A DNA stretch of 64,000 nt from Bedellia somnulentella (GCA_963576735.1 OY755173.1:7224873-7288872), one strand, 5' to 3'. Positions 33,255 through 44,150 are shown, counted from the stretch's first letter. Made by a program: numbers and translations. Notes: generated from the letters alone by a model not told the origin.

Positions 33255-33418
33255 CGTGGTATAAGACTTTCGGTATAGTGGCCTTTAAGTGATTATTAGT
33301 GATATGGTTGGGCCCACCATAGCTTTTACCATTTTCCTCCACTGAAATTTGAAAAGTGATTGACAATTTCTAATTCTGAATTTCTAAGCAGCCCTTTTTG
33401 GGATTTATGTATGTACGT
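33255..33418 (+). mobile_element. SINE-A copy, degenerate
   Basis: GTGATATGGTTGGGCCCACC, TGACAATTTCTAATTCTGA and TTTGGGATTTATGTATG are in family order; the head is missing. Confidence 0.55.
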
Positions 33419-33517
33419 TTTTCTTGACACATAAAACCATTAAAACAAATACCATTTAGTAAAAATATGGGTAGAAAAGAAGAAGAAGTGTTGAAAATTA
33501 AACAACACACAAAAGGA

Positions 33518-33768
33518 CATATATACATTCAAATACTCAGGAATGTAAATCCCGAACAAGGCTACCCAGGCCCTTGGATTTAACAAATCCTTAGCCATTT
33601 TTAGAAGTAACTAGTAGAAAGGATAACAGAAATAAAGTATAGTTGGTGATGTATCTCTAGCCATATCGCCCAAAAACCACTAAAGGACCCTTACCCTTAG
33701 TAGCCTCTCATGCCAACAGCAGGATAAAGTAGGGAAGTTCAATTCTAAGCCAACACCACACTGCTAAA
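33518..33768 (-). mobile_element. SINE-A copy, full length, diverged
   Basis: Minus-strand head GTGTGGTGTTGGCTTAGAAT through TTTTTGGGCGATATGGCTAG to the tail region GCCTTGTTCGGGATTTAC. Confidence 0.75.
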
Positions 33769-34444
33769 AAAACAAACTGCTCAACATGATGATTTTAGAT
33801 TAATGCACTAAATTCGGAACATTTCTACTAATTTACAAAACTATGTCTCTGCCATATTTTATATTTCCTGAAGGAATGAAACATTATGAAGTAGAAATAC
33901 ATTTATATTTCAAAAATCAATTACACACAACAGTCTTTTATAAATGAAGAGACTTATCGTTTGTTATTAAGAGCTAATAGTTCTAACAGACGATAAAGAA
34001 CTATTAGGTCGCTAATTGAAAAATGTTACATTTCAAACAATATTAAACTTTAGATAGGAACACTTAATGGCGAAGTTAGGCTTAATGTTTGTCGTTTGTC
34101 CTATTAAATATCTAGATTAATTTCTTACTTGGTAATAACTTTTTAATTTATCGGACAGAGTGGACGTAAACATCTTTTTCAACAAGTTTTCTGTCACAAT
34201 ATCTTATGGCATTAAAAAGTTCACTTCTCAATTCGCTGCAACGAAATGAGTGATTTCTTATAATTATAACATCGTCGCTAAGGTAAATTGGTTTTTTGTA
34301 TACTTCAATAATACAAAACTGGTAATAAGTTAAAAAAGTCACTTGTCGAAAGTATTATGTATCACTTTAGTTATAGTTATGTTTGTATCTTATTCTAATC
34401 TCGTGAAATATTATACAATAAATGGATATAATTTTCACACTCAT
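33769..34444. other. AT-rich intron sequence
   Basis: Nothing recognised. Confidence 0.35.
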
Positions 34445-34532
34445 ACATACAAATAAAAGTGGCTGAGAAATTTCTAATTCTGAGGCTCTAGTTAACAATT
34501 TTTGAGATGTATAGCTATGAGCACATTGTGAG
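34445..34532 (+). mobile_element. SINE-A 3' fragment
   Basis: AAAAGTGGCTGAGAAATTTC, GAGGCTCTAGTTAAC and ATAGCTATGAGCACA follow the family 3' half. Confidence 0.5.
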
Positions 34533-35277
34533 TATGTAATAATGACTAGCTTGTTTTCAAATCTCCAAATTGCACATAACAATAATTAAATCCGATTTTA
34601 ACCGATTTGCACGGTTCGTAGTCAATGAAATTAATACTTTAAGATTTTAAGTAAGTTACATGATGATAGAAAATTTAATTCTTCAATTTGTTTGTTTTTT
34701 AAAATATCCTTTATATTGCATATCATTTTTACGCCATACTTAGATCTTTTGCGATCAACATACAGTGAAGTGTTTTAAAATGCGCATTGCTTAACATAGT
34801 TGGATTTTTGAGAGGTATCCAACGATATATTGATTGCAAAGTTCTGCTGTTCACAACATACGAGGTAATGAAGGATATTGCATGCACACATACATACAAA
34901 CATTCGTGCATACAAAGTAAGCACAGAAAACCTAACCCTTACGTTTTAGTCGGATAAAAAAGCGGAAACCACTTATCCGTCGTCATAGAATGCTGGTTTG
35001 ATCCGTAAAAGCTTTTTCAAACAATCAAACGGAGAGTTCAGTGTATTGTTGCTATTTTTTGTATCTTTCAGGGAGTTAATCGCATGTGGTGACATCGTAA
35101 AACTGTTTTGCGCATTTTTCGACAGTAAGCCGGTGCCTTATGAGTTTCTGCATCATCAATATTTATAGATGTGTTCTATACAAATGGATATATTATAGCT
35201 TATCTTCTATTGTATTTTGTGTCACTAAATCTGGGTTCTTGAAATGGCTTGAGTTGGAAGGATTTGAAAGTTATTTA
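34533..35277. other. intron sequence
   Basis: Nothing recognised. Confidence 0.35.
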
Positions 35278-35279
35278 TT

Positions 35280-35310
<31 letters not shown>
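35278..35310 (+). repeat. (AT)n microsatellite
   Basis: About 33 bp of alternating AT with one G. Confidence 0.9.
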
Positions 35311-35311
<1 letters not shown>

Positions 35312-35319
35312 AGCAAGCA

Positions 35320-35433
35320 AATCGTGGGTACTCTGAACAACAGGTGACAATGTCACATGATGTTCAGAAGTATTAGTACCTCTGCATTACACCCTTTTAT
35401 ATTATAATATACCCTTCGGGGATATCCAGCGTG
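35320..35433 (+). mobile_element. SINE-B 3' fragment
   Basis: CGTGGGTACTCTGAACAAC, GTCACATGATGTTCAGAAG, AGTACCTCTGC and CCCTTCGGGGATATCCAGCG follow SINE-B order. An AT-rich stretch interrupts the tail module before CCCTTCGGGG. Confidence 0.7.
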
Positions 35434-36542
35434 AATGTTTGAGTCTTTTTTGAGTCAAGATGTAGAGTTGAGTTGAGTCAAGACCATCGCCTTTCGACTC
35501 ACAAATTAATTTAAGAGAATTTCAAGATTTAGGTAAGTTGAACTGACGCGTGTGGAATAAAGAAATTCCTAAGCTATTAATTACAGTACAGTCATATTTA
35601 ATAAAAAACTTATTTCTTACTTTTTAGTACTTGATTGTTTATTTTCGGTTGATTATTCAACGATGAAGTCGGTTTTCTTTTTGTTAAAAATTATTACCGT
35701 TACAATTGCGATATAGAATACAAAGTTTTCTATTATGGTCTATGTAGAAATCGAACCAAATCAGATTTAACAAATATTCATCGTCCAATCGTAATCAAAT
35801 ACAAAGTTTCTTACTGTTAGTTATCTTCAAGGCCGAATGAATTTCGTATCGATCGGAAATAATACCCAGTAAGAGGTTATCGTGCCCGAGAAAATTACAG
35901 AAGAACCCTCGATTCATACAAAATTTAACGTTTCTGTAATACGAACATGGCAACTCGCGTATATTTCAATACCAGTAAATGTCATAAGTTTTTTCAATAC
36001 CTACTTCAAATGTACATTTTTATTTCATTTACAATAAGAAATTTGAAATTTTGAAGTTTTTTTTTGTTTTGAACAGTGATGATTATCAGAGTCTCGTCAG
36101 AACATCAAACGTATGCATAAATTATTATTAGACTTAGTATTATAATTGTGACACTTTTAAAATAGTCTACGAGTTTTTGAGAGACCAGCCTTAAGTATTG
36201 GAGTCAAGAGAGTCAATTATATAGATAATTATATTCGTATACTGATACCATTAATATCCATTGGGGATGGCAGAACCTTTCTAGAACCAGGAACCTTCTA
36301 AGCTTCGTCTATATTCATCAGTCTTTTCATACATGCCCATTTCATCCTTACATTTCGGACTCCGGCATTTTTGACCTATTTATTTCTATTTATGTATGAT
36401 TTCAGTCTTTTCTGTGTTTGATATAATATTGTTGCTAGCGGTCAGGGTACAGTATTGTGAGAAGTGGTGAGAGTCTCCTACCCTAAACTTTAAATGGTTT
36501 GAATTGAATTTGAATCTCATAACGAGTAGTTAACAAAAATTT
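35434..36542. other. intron sequence
   Basis: Nothing recognised. Confidence 0.35.
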
Positions 36543-36836
36543 GTATTATTGAGGATGGATGAAAATAAAGTAGCGAAAGAGATATATAGAGCCAATGTGC
36601 ATGGGAATGTTAGTAGAGCACGGCCTCGTAAAACGTTTCTTGACCAGATAGAAAACGTTCTTATAAAGGCGGGGGTCCGAAGTGAGAAGAATAAAAGAGC
36701 AAGTATGAGAAGGATAATGAATGTAAGGGAAGCAAGAGAGGTTTGTCTAGATCGTACTAAGTGGCGATCGATAGTCTCTGCCTACCCCAATGGGAATAAT
36801 GGGCGTGAGTATAAGTAAGTAAGTAAGTATTATTGA
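36543..36836 (+). mobile_element. RTE-like LINE 3' fragment with 10-bp target duplication and (TAAG)n tail
   Basis: GTATTATTGA at 36543-36552 and 36827-36836 flanks it. The open stretch 36549-36818 matches the LINE C-terminus (ANVHGNVSRARPRKTFLDQI, WRSIVSAYPNGN) with many substitutions. The tail is (TAAG)n instead of (TATG)n, so the tail unit varies between insertions. Confidence 0.85.
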
Positions 36837-37290
36837 TAAAAATATGTATCTTTAGCCGCATGGCCCAGAAGCGTTTAAAATGTCTTTTTCTACTTCCACA
36901 GAGGAATGAAAAAAACAATATTAGGGAACTGATAATGTAAATTGTAAATAAAGTTGACATAAATCATATATTATAACGTATAACTACACTGATAGTTTAG
37001 GTTTAGATAGAGGAACGGATAAGCAAATTAATTAGATTTCAGATGTATTGAAGCTCAAAATAGTACATTGTGTTCAGGGAATCAACGGTTCAATTACTGG
37101 AATTATTTCGGTAATACTCTCATACTAATATTCATAATTTGCTATAACTATGCGTAGAAAATAACTAAATTAGTTAAGGACTAATAAGAAAAAAAAACCG
37201 TAGAATAAAAAGGAAAACCATGTGTACTTACATTTTATTTTTTATATTCATAATATTTTACTTAATTTAATCTTTTTTTATCATAATTTA
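36837..37290. other. intron sequence
   Basis: 36845-36920 may be a SINE-A scrap; otherwise nothing recognised. Confidence 0.3.
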
Positions 37291-37498
37291 GCTGTGTAAT
37301 GTCTGCTTAAAATATACATAAAATTTTGTTTAAATAGCCCTAATCCATTTCTTCCTATCAGTGTTCGTAAGAGGCGATTTAGGGTATTGAGACTTTTTAA
37401 GTGATTTTTGGGCGATGTGGTAGGATACCTATCACCTTAATTGCACTGTCAATATTCTTTAATTCTGGAGCCCTGGCTACCTTTTATATGTATTATAT
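37291..37498 (+). mobile_element. SINE-A copy, diverged
   Basis: GCTGTGTAATGTCTGCTTAA head, TCGTAAGAGGCGATTTAGG, GATTTTTGGGCGATGTGG, and CTGGAGCCCTGGCTACC near the tail. Confidence 0.75.
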
Positions 37499-37983
37499 AC
37501 CCTATGTAAAAAAACAAATCTGAAGACACGAAGACTTTTTGTATCATATGCAAAACAAAGGGCATGAGAAACATTAAATGTAACAAAACATGCAAATTCA
37601 AAAGTTATAATATTTTTAAACAGCATTGAAGTATATATTATAAAATAAGCATCACTATACCCTGTAAAGAGTTTCGAAGGCCAATTAAAAATCCTTTTCC
37701 CAACTTCTCTGGGGTCCGGATAGGACCCTCTTTTGTAGCAGCCGGATCTGCGTGGGCTGCTACCCCGATGACTCTTGAATACCATCTAGTCAGCTATAAA
37801 ATGATACTACAATATTTCCATACAATTGTGGAACAATAGAGCATTGTGTGAAACGCTGCTTGTTAAATTTTTACCCTTAGGTAATTTTGTTAGAAGAGGC
37901 TTGCGCTTTATTAGGCCGAAGCCCTTCAGTTCCATGTAGAGCGTGATTTTTTGGTTTAACAAGATTTAAAGTAGTGAATTAAC
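37499..37983. other. intron sequence
   Basis: A 102-codon minus frame (37477-37785) crosses this stretch; no domain seen. Confidence 0.3.
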
Positions 37984-38181
37984 GTACATATACTCACGTT
38001 ATAAATCTAAAAATGGGTAGTCAGAACTTTATAATTATGTATTCTTCAGTCACTTTTGGATGTTACTTGTTGAAAGGATTATTAAATAATGGATTATTGG
38101 TATTAACCAACTAATTTACCTAACAATCACTTACGACGACCTTTGATTGAAATGGGTTCGTGCTATTGTAAGCCAACACCA
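37984..38181 (-). mobile_element. SINE-A copy, degenerate
   Basis: Minus strand from GGTGTTGGCTTACAATAGC to ACGTGAGTATATG with several deletions. Confidence 0.65.
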
Positions 38182-38319
38182 AAAAGCACAAAGCAAGTAA
38201 TAAGTACTAGCAAGTAGTCAATATAATAAAGCACAAATGACATCCCAATCAAAAGAGGAAACATTCCCTGTATACTTATTTTACACGTCTAAAGTCCTAT
38301 AAAGGTAGCAAGTGCTTTG

Positions 38320-38323
38320 CAAT
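38320..38323. repeat. LTR element target-site duplication (left)
   Basis: CAAT immediately before the 5' LTR is repeated at 44147-44150 immediately after the 3' LTR. A 4-bp duplication is normal for Ty3/gypsy integrases. Confidence 0.9.
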
Positions 38324-38490
38324 TGTTACGACATCTGTTCGCAAGTAGGAGATAGGATTTGCCACTACTAGATAACAGATGGCGTTACTAATAAGTAAAA
38401 AAAGGAATTACTAGATGTTTCTCGAATATCGACTTTTCGAGAATGTGGTACTAGAACTTTCTGTAATATTCGCGTATTTGAGATTTGGCA

Positions 38491-38499
38491 TATATAAAG
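38491..38499 (+). promoter_or_regulatory. TATA box in 5' LTR
   Basis: TATATAAAG near the middle of the LTR; transcription would start some 25-35 bp downstream, defining the U3/R border. The 3' LTR has the same at 43832-43840. Confidence 0.75.
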
Positions 38500-38732
38500 A
38501 GCGACGCGTGCTACGGAGTGATTCGAGTGCGAAGAACTAAAGCGAGAACAAGCGAAATACTAGAGCGAAGAAATTAAATACGACAGTGCAGTGATATACG
38601 GATTACGGAAATAAGCTCAACGGTGTGGACAGTGTTACTATAACGGAGTAAATTAGTGTTGTTAATTAGTGCGAGTATCGATAGTTAATTATCGATAGTG
38701 TTTGTTGTGTTGTGTAAAGTGCGTTATTGGTC

Positions 38733-38738
38733 AATAAA
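38733..38738 (+). promoter_or_regulatory. AATAAA signal in 5' LTR
   Basis: Polyadenylation hexamer about 70 bp before the LTR end. The functional copy is the one in the 3' LTR (44074-44079). Confidence 0.7.
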
Positions 38739-38807
38739 TATAATTACACCTTATTGCACGAAAGTGTGACTGGTATTTATCAAATTAAGAACCCGGTACG
38801 TAACAAT

Positions 38808-38822
38808 TGGTGACAGAAGTGG
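38808..38822 (+). other. primer-binding site
   Basis: TGGTGACAGAAGTGG starts two bases after the 5' LTR. It begins with TGG, complementary to a tRNA CCA end, and closely resembles the complement of an insect tRNA-Leu 3' end (TGGTGTCAGAAGTGG), with one mismatch. The tRNA identity is tentative. Confidence 0.7.
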
Positions 38823-38830
38823 ATTTGAAG

Positions 38831-41800
38831 ATGCCAGTTATGCCGAAGGAAGACGGAAGAGAGGGTGTGAAGACACGCGCTCAGAAAGCCGCAGAGGGTG
38901 AACAGCTGTCGGAAATGAGGTCATCGGTCACGAACCCTCGGAGTGACATTCCAGAGGAGACGTCCGCGGTGACTAACGCGCCGTCTACATCAACGGCGCC
39001 GGCGGCCGCAACTAATACTGACTTGGCGATGATAGTTGAAATGTTTCAAAGCATGCGTGAAGCACAACAAAGCATACAGGATGTTGTGAAAAACATACAT
39101 TCGGAGGTACAGGGTGTTGTGAAACAAGAAGTTCGTGAGTTGCGCGAGGAACAGCAAACTAAGTTCTCACAAATTCTCACTGCGTTCAATGAAGTCAGTG
39201 GTCGGGTGGTTACTGTGGAAAAAGACGTAGAGCAGATGAAGGAGCAGGTAACCACTATTGAGAAAGATATCGATGACATGAAGACCGACTTCCGCGGAAT
39301 GGAGAAAAGGGTTCTGCAGCTTGAATCACGACCGGTCAAGGTTGTCTCCGGTGAGAATGTAGTAGCTGTCCATGGTCCTCGTGTGAAGGTTCCTCCCTAC
39401 GACGGAACAACATCCTGGTCGGCGTATAGACATCAGTTCCAGACTGTTGCGGCTGCCAATGGTTGGACTGATGAACAGTGTTTGACTGCACTGACGGTGG
39501 CGCTCCGAGGTCAAGCACTGTCAGTAATAGAGGCGCTGCCGACTCCGAGTGGTGGTTTCAAGGACCTGCTGGATGCGTTGGAGTCTCGCTATGGAGAGCG
39601 ACACCTGGAGCACGTGTTCCGCGCTCAGCTGCGTGATAGGGTCCAGCGTTCCGGAGAGGGACTTCAGCAGTGGGCCCTTGAAATCGAGAAGCTCGTCCGC
39701 AAGGCCTATCCCAGTGTAGATCCGAAGACGGTGGAAATGAACCTGGTGCAAGCATTCGTCGACGGCATCAGAGATATCGAAGTGAGAACAGCGGTGAGAC
39801 TTCAACACCACACGTCTCTCAAGGATGCCTTGGCGAACGCTCTAGAAGTTGAAGCTTGCCGCCAGGATACGCGCCAAACTCATCGACTTCGTGAGATTGC
39901 GGAAGCAAATGAGGACGTCAAGGTCATTAAAGCACCCGTCGGAAGGAGTACTGGACCGATTTGTTATGGCTGCGGGAAAAGGGGCCATTTGAGATTAAGT
40001 TACCCGCTGAGGAAGGAAGAAAAAGAGGCAGGCAGAGGCTCCTGCCGCAAACGTCCAGGGAAACGAGCATTAGCCAGGACCGGGGGGCAGGTGCTGGCTA
40101 GAGAGGAGAAAGCCCCGACAATGACCATCTCACAAGCCTGTAACGGGAACAGTTTGGTGATATTGGGCTGTGTCAATGATCAAGACTGTAAGATGACCCT
40201 TGATACTGGAGCGTCTAGAACGGTGATCAATCCGGCACTGGTGAAAGCAGCGAATATCAAGTATAGCAGAGATACTAAGTGTCGGCTACTCTCCGCCTCT
40301 GGCCAGCGAATACCTGTCCTTGGTGAACTCTCAGTCAGGATGATGGTTGGCGAGACGTCGTATACTCATCAAGTCATTGTGGCTGAGATAATGGATGAAT
40401 GCATACTAGGACTGGACTTCATGAAGAAATATAACTGCCGGATTGACATAACGAGAGGAATTTTCAAGTGTGGCCAGGAAGAAATCTTTATACTGGGTGG
40501 TCCCGTCGGTGAAGTGACATGCTTGAAAACCATCAATATTCCTGCGCGTTCTCAGAAGTTGGTTCCGGTGATGTTACCTGTAGACAGCGAGAAGAAGAGG
40601 CATCGTTGTGTGTTGATTGAAGAGACAGGGAAGAACGGGCCAAGGAAATTTCTGACAGCAAGAACTTTGGTTACAAGCAACAAGACGGCAATAGTGAAGG
40701 TAGTCAACCTTGACCAAGAAGATGTACAGCTTAAGCGGGGTGAAGTAGTTGGTCAGTGTGAAGAAGTAGTCTGGATGAGGAGCTGTCATTCTCCAAATGG
40801 GAAAGTCAAAGTGAAAGTCGATAATTCAACTGTAACTGACTTGTTAAGTGAGATCCAGGATGACTTATCTTACTTGGAGAGGATCAAGGTTAAACAGTTG
40901 CTGGTGAAATATGCTGGCATCTTCTCAAATGCAGAAGGGGACTTAGGCAGAACATCTTTAGTGCAACACAGAATTGATACAGGGGACGAAAGACCTATTA
41001 GACAGAGAGCAAGGAGAATCCCAATCGCTAAGGAGAAAGAAGTTGAAGAATTGCTCGAAGACATGAAAAAGAAGAAGGTCATTAGTCCGTCCTCCAGTCC
41101 GTGGTGTTCTCCAGTGGTTCTTGTTAAGAAGAAAGATGGAAGCACACGGTTTTGTGTTGACTACAGGCAACTGAACAACGTGACAAAGAAGGACAGCTAT
41201 CCTTTGCCAAGAATAGATGACACTCTGGATACTTTGAGTGGCATGAAGTGGTTTTCAACCCTGGACTGCAAGTCAGGCTACTGGCAGGTGGAAATACATC
41301 CGACTGATAAAGAGAAGACTGCGTTTTCAACTGGAAAGGGTTTGTGGCAGTTTAACGTCATGCCTTTCGGTCTCTGCAACGCGCCAGCTACTTTTGAAAG
41401 GCTTATGGAGTGTGCGTTGGCGGGATTGGTTGGCGAGGCTTGCCTGGTGTACCTCGACGACGTGGTCATAATAGGCAAAAGCTTCCAAGACCATCTCAAG
41501 AACCTGGAACAAGTCTTTCAGAAAATTCGTGGAGCAAACCTGAAACTGAATCCGAAGAAGTGCCGGCTGTTTAGAACTTCAGTGAACTATTTAGGACACG
41601 TAATCAGCCGAGAAGGAATTCAGACGGATCCGGAAAAGGTGGAAGCTGTGCAGAAATGGCCGACGCCAAAGGACAAAACAGACGTGCGAGCTTTTCTCGG
41701 CCTTTGCTCGTACTATCGACGTTTTGTAAAAGGGTTTTCTGAGATCGCCAAACCATTGCATCGGTTGACTGAAGATAAGAAAACCTTCTCTTGGGATGAT

Positions 41801-43648
41801 GAATGCGAGTTATCTTTCAATGAGCTGAAGAAGAGGCTTTGCGAGACACCTATCCTTGGATATCCACAGCCAGAGGGACAGTACATCGTTGACAGCGATG
41901 CTAGTAATATGGCTATTGGTGGAGTGTTATCACAGATCCAAGGTGACAAGGAAGTTGTGATCGGATATTTCAGCAAGTCTCTATCTAAAGCGGAAAGAAA
42001 CTACTGTGTCACGAGAAAGGAACTTCTAGCTGTAGTGAAGACCTTACAGCATTTTTACAAGTATTTGATTGGGAGACCGTTCAAGCTTCGAACTGATCAT
42101 GCTGCACTGAAATGGCTTCTCCAGTTCAAAAACCCGGAAGGACAGGTAGCTCGATGGATCGAACAGCTACAAGAGTATGACTTTTCTATCGAGCACCGTA
42201 GTGGTAAATCTCATGGCAATGCAGACGCGCTTTCACGTAGACCGTGTCCGGAAGACTGTAAACATTGCAGGAAGCAAGAGTCGAAGGAGGAGGTCGTGAA
42301 AGTGACTCGAATTTGTCCATTGGATGGATGGGAAACAGAAGCTATGCAGAAGGCCCAAGAAGAAGATGAGAACCTCAGACCCATCATGAAATGGAAGAAG
42401 GAAAAACACGATCAACCGGCTTGGAGTGAAGTAGCGTCCACAGGAGTGAGTACGAAAGCTTACTGGGCGCAATGGAACAGCCTGGTTCTGATCAATGGTC
42501 TACTCTACCGGAGGTGGGAGAAACCCAACGGTAAGGAAGAGCACCTACAATTGGTCGTGCCCAGAGCCAAGGTTAAAGATGTACTGCGGGAAACACATGA
42601 CGGTGTTTCGGGCGGGCATCTTGGGGTAAATCGTACGTTGCAGAAGGTTCGTGCGAAGTTTTACTGGCTTCATTGTAGGGACGACGTACAGGACTGGTGC
42701 CGGAAATGTACAACGTGTGCCGCGGTGAAAGGTCCGCAGACCCGGAGTAGAGGGGGATTACGGTTGTACAATGTGGGAGCTCCCTGGGAGAGGATTGCCG
42801 TTGATGTGGCTGGACCGTTTCCACAATCAGAGTCCGGAAATAAATATTTCATGGTGGTGATGGATTACTTCACTAAGTGGCCTGAAGTGTTTGCCATACC
42901 CAATCAAGAAGCAATAACTGTGGCTACAAAACTGGTTGAGGAAGTGATCTGTCGATTTGGCGTGCCCCTGGAGATACACTCTGACCAGGGAAGAAATTTT
43001 GAGTCACAAGTATTTCAAGAGGTGTGCAAACTACTTGGAATGCATAAAACCAGGACGACGCCATATCATCCTCAGTCAGATGGAATGGTGGAGAGGTTCA
43101 ACCAAACACTGGAGAGACAGTTGGCGAAGATGGTTGAAAAACATCAGAAGGACTGGGACAAACACATTCCATTATTTTTACTGTCTTACCGGTCAGCTGT
43201 TCACGAAAGCACGAAGGAAACACCTGCTTTCGTCAATTTCGGAAGAGAGCTACGATTGCCTGTAGATTTGTTGACAGGAGGGTCACCAGATGAGCCGCAG
43301 AGTGTAACTGAATATGTAAGCGATTTGAGGGAAAGAATGCAAGATGTACATTGCCTAGTGCGTGAAAATGGTTTACATGCTAGTGAAAAGATGAAAACCA
43401 GATATGACCGTAAAGCTAACACGCCGCGTTTCGAAGAGGGTATGCTCGTCTGGTTACACAATCCAACTCGCCAGAAAGGGAAGTCCCCTAAGTTACAAAA
43501 TAGGTGGGAAGGACCGTACAAGGTGGTCACTAGAATAAACGATGTAACGTACAGAATTCAACGCCAACCTAGAGGGGCTTCGAAAATAGTTCACATCGAT
43601 CGACTTGCGAAGTACCATGGAAGCAATAATACTCGGGACGAGTATTAA
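38831..43648 (+). CDS. Gag-Pol polyprotein of Ty3/gypsy retrotransposon
   Basis: The first ATG of the open frame is 38831 (1605 codons); the eight upstream codons overlap the primer-binding site and lack ATG. Residues from this Met: coiled-coil Gag N-terminus about 85-165; capsid-like Gag about 185-360; zinc knuckle 378-391 (CYGCGKRGHLRLSY) whose last Cys is Tyr; aspartic protease LDTGAS with DTGA at 458-461; RT with FCVDYRQLNN and YLDD at 874-877; RNase H with IVDSDAS near 1021; integrase with HX-H/CX2C zinc site, then catalytic D1325, D1385, E1421 (D,D-35-E), and a GPY motif (WEGPYKV) near the C-terminus. Gag and Pol share one frame with no stop or shift, unlike many relatives. All catalytic motifs seen are intact. 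Confidence 0.95.
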   Translation: MPVMPKEDGREGVKTRAQKAAEGEQLSEMRSSVTNPRSDIPEETSAVTNAPSTSTAPAAATNTDLAMIVEMFQSMREAQQSIQDVVKNIHSEVQGVVKQEVRELREEQQTKFSQILTAFNEVSGRVVTVEKDVEQMKEQVTTIEKDIDDMKTDFRGMEKRVLQLESRPVKVVSGENVVAVHGPRVKVPPYDGTTSWSAYRHQFQTVAAANGWTDEQCLTALTVALRGQALSVIEALPTPSGGFKDLLDALESRYGERHLEHVFRAQLRDRVQRSGEGLQQWALEIEKLVRKAYPSVDPKTVEMNLVQAFVDGIRDIEVRTAVRLQHHTSLKDALANALEVEACRQDTRQTHRLREIAEANEDVKVIKAPVGRSTGPICYGCGKRGHLRLSYPLRKEEKEAGRGSCRKRPGKRALARTGGQVLAREEKAPTMTISQACNGNSLVILGCVNDQDCKMTLDTGASRTVINPALVKAANIKYSRDTKCRLLSASGQRIPVLGELSVRMMVGETSYTHQVIVAEIMDECILGLDFMKKYNCRIDITRGIFKCGQEEIFILGGPVGEVTCLKTINIPARSQKLVPVMLPVDSEKKRHRCVLIEETGKNGPRKFLTARTLVTSNKTAIVKVVNLDQEDVQLKRGEVVGQCEEVVWMRSCHSPNGKVKVKVDNSTVTDLLSEIQDDLSYLERIKVKQLLVKYAGIFSNAEGDLGRTSLVQHRIDTGDERPIRQRARRIPIAKEKEVEELLEDMKKKKVISPSSSPWCSPVVLVKKKDGSTRFCVDYRQLNNVTKKDSYPLPRIDDTLDTLSGMKWFSTLDCKSGYWQVEIHPTDKEKTAFSTGKGLWQFNVMPFGLCNAPATFERLMECALAGLVGEACLVYLDDVVIIGKSFQDHLKNLEQVFQKIRGANLKLNPKKCRLFRTSVNYLGHVISREGIQTDPEKVEAVQKWPTPKDKTDVRAFLGLCSYYRRFVKGFSEIAKPLHRLTEDKKTFSWDDECELSFNELKKRLCETPILGYPQPEGQYIVDSDASNMAIGGVLSQIQGDKEVVIGYFSKSLSKAERNYCVTRKELLAVVKTLQHFYKYLIGRPFKLRTDHAALKWLLQFKNPEGQVARWIEQLQEYDFSIEHRSGKSHGNADALSRRPCPEDCKHCRKQESKEEVVKVTRICPLDGWETEAMQKAQEEDENLRPIMKWKKEKHDQPAWSEVASTGVSTKAYWAQWNSLVLINGLLYRRWEKPNGKEEHLQLVVPRAKVKDVLRETHDGVSGGHLGVNRTLQKVRAKFYWLHCRDDVQDWCRKCTTCAAVKGPQTRSRGGLRLYNVGAPWERIAVDVAGPFPQSESGNKYFMVVMDYFTKWPEVFAIPNQEAITVATKLVEEVICRFGVPLEIHSDQGRNFESQVFQEVCKLLGMHKTRTTPYHPQSDGMVERFNQTLERQLAKMVEKHQKDWDKHIPLFLLSYRSAVHESTKETPAFVNFGRELRLPVDLLTGGSPDEPQSVTEYVSDLRERMQDVHCLVRENGLHASEKMKTRYDRKANTPRFEEGMLVWLHNPTRQKGKSPKLQNRWEGPYKVVTRINDVTYRIQRQPRGASKIVHIDRLAKYHGSNNTRDEY

Positions 43649-43651
43649 TGT

Positions 43652-43661
43652 AAGGAGGGGG
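43652..43661 (+). other. polypurine tract
   Basis: AAGGAGGGGG, three bases before the 3' LTR; primes plus-strand DNA synthesis in the family. Confidence 0.8.
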
Positions 43662-43664
43662 TAA

Positions 43665-44146
43665 TGTTACGACATCTGTTCGCAAGTAGGAGATAGGATT
43701 TGCCACTACTAGATAACAGATGGCGTTACTAATAAGTAAAAAAAGGAATTACTAGATGTTTCTCGAATATCGACTTTTCGAGAATGTGGTACTAGAACTT
43801 TCTGTAATATTCGCGTATTTGAGATTTGGCATATATAAAGAGCGACGCGTGCTACGGAGTGATTCGAGTGCGAAGAACTAAAGCGAGAACAAGCGAAATA
43901 CTAGAGCGAAGAAATTAAATACGACAGTGCAGTGATATACGGATTACGGAAATAAGCTCAACGGTGTGGACAGTGTTACTATAACGGAGTAAATTAGTGT
44001 TGTTAATTAGTGCGAGTATCGATAGTTAATTATCGATAGTGTTTGTTGTGTTGTGTAAAGTGCGTTATTGGTCAATAAATATAATTACACCTTATTGCAC
44101 GAAAGTGTGACTGGTATTTATCAAATTAAGAACCCGGTACGTAACA
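43665..44146 (+). repeat. 3' LTR, 482 bp
   Basis: Same length and, by eye, same sequence as the 5' LTR; followed by the CAAT duplication at 44147-44150. Confidence 0.97.
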
Positions 44147-44150
44147 CAAT

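Larger units (their letters stand above)
38324..38805 (+). repeat. 5' LTR, 482 bp
   Basis: Starts TGTTACG and ends GTAACA, the usual TG...CA with a short inverted terminus (TGTTAC/GTAACA). Contains a TATA box and a polyadenylation signal. Reads identical to 43665-44146. Confidence 0.97.
38324..44146 (+). mobile_element. complete Ty3/gypsy LTR retrotransposon
   Basis: 5823 bp, inserted in sense orientation in the Rbp6-like intron. Order: 482-bp 5' LTR, primer-binding site, one Gag-Pol frame, polypurine tract, 482-bp 3' LTR. The LTRs compare as identical by eye and the frame is open, so insertion is recent and the copy could be autonomous. No env-like frame follows integrase, so it is a retrotransposon rather than an errantivirus-type element. 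Pol domain order (PR-RT-RH-IN) defines the Ty3/gypsy superfamily; clade was not resolved. Confidence 0.97.

Noticed and set aside
38807..38830. Extension of Gag-Pol upstream of the ATG
   Set aside because: The eight extra codons overlap the primer-binding site and begin with TTG; no initiator is needed there.
39046..43530. Minus-strand and other-frame ORFs across the gypsy coding region
   Set aside because: They mirror the coding frame and have no domains of their own.
43649..43664. Env gene downstream of integrase
   Set aside because: Only 16 bases separate the Pol stop from the 3' LTR, so no third ORF exists.
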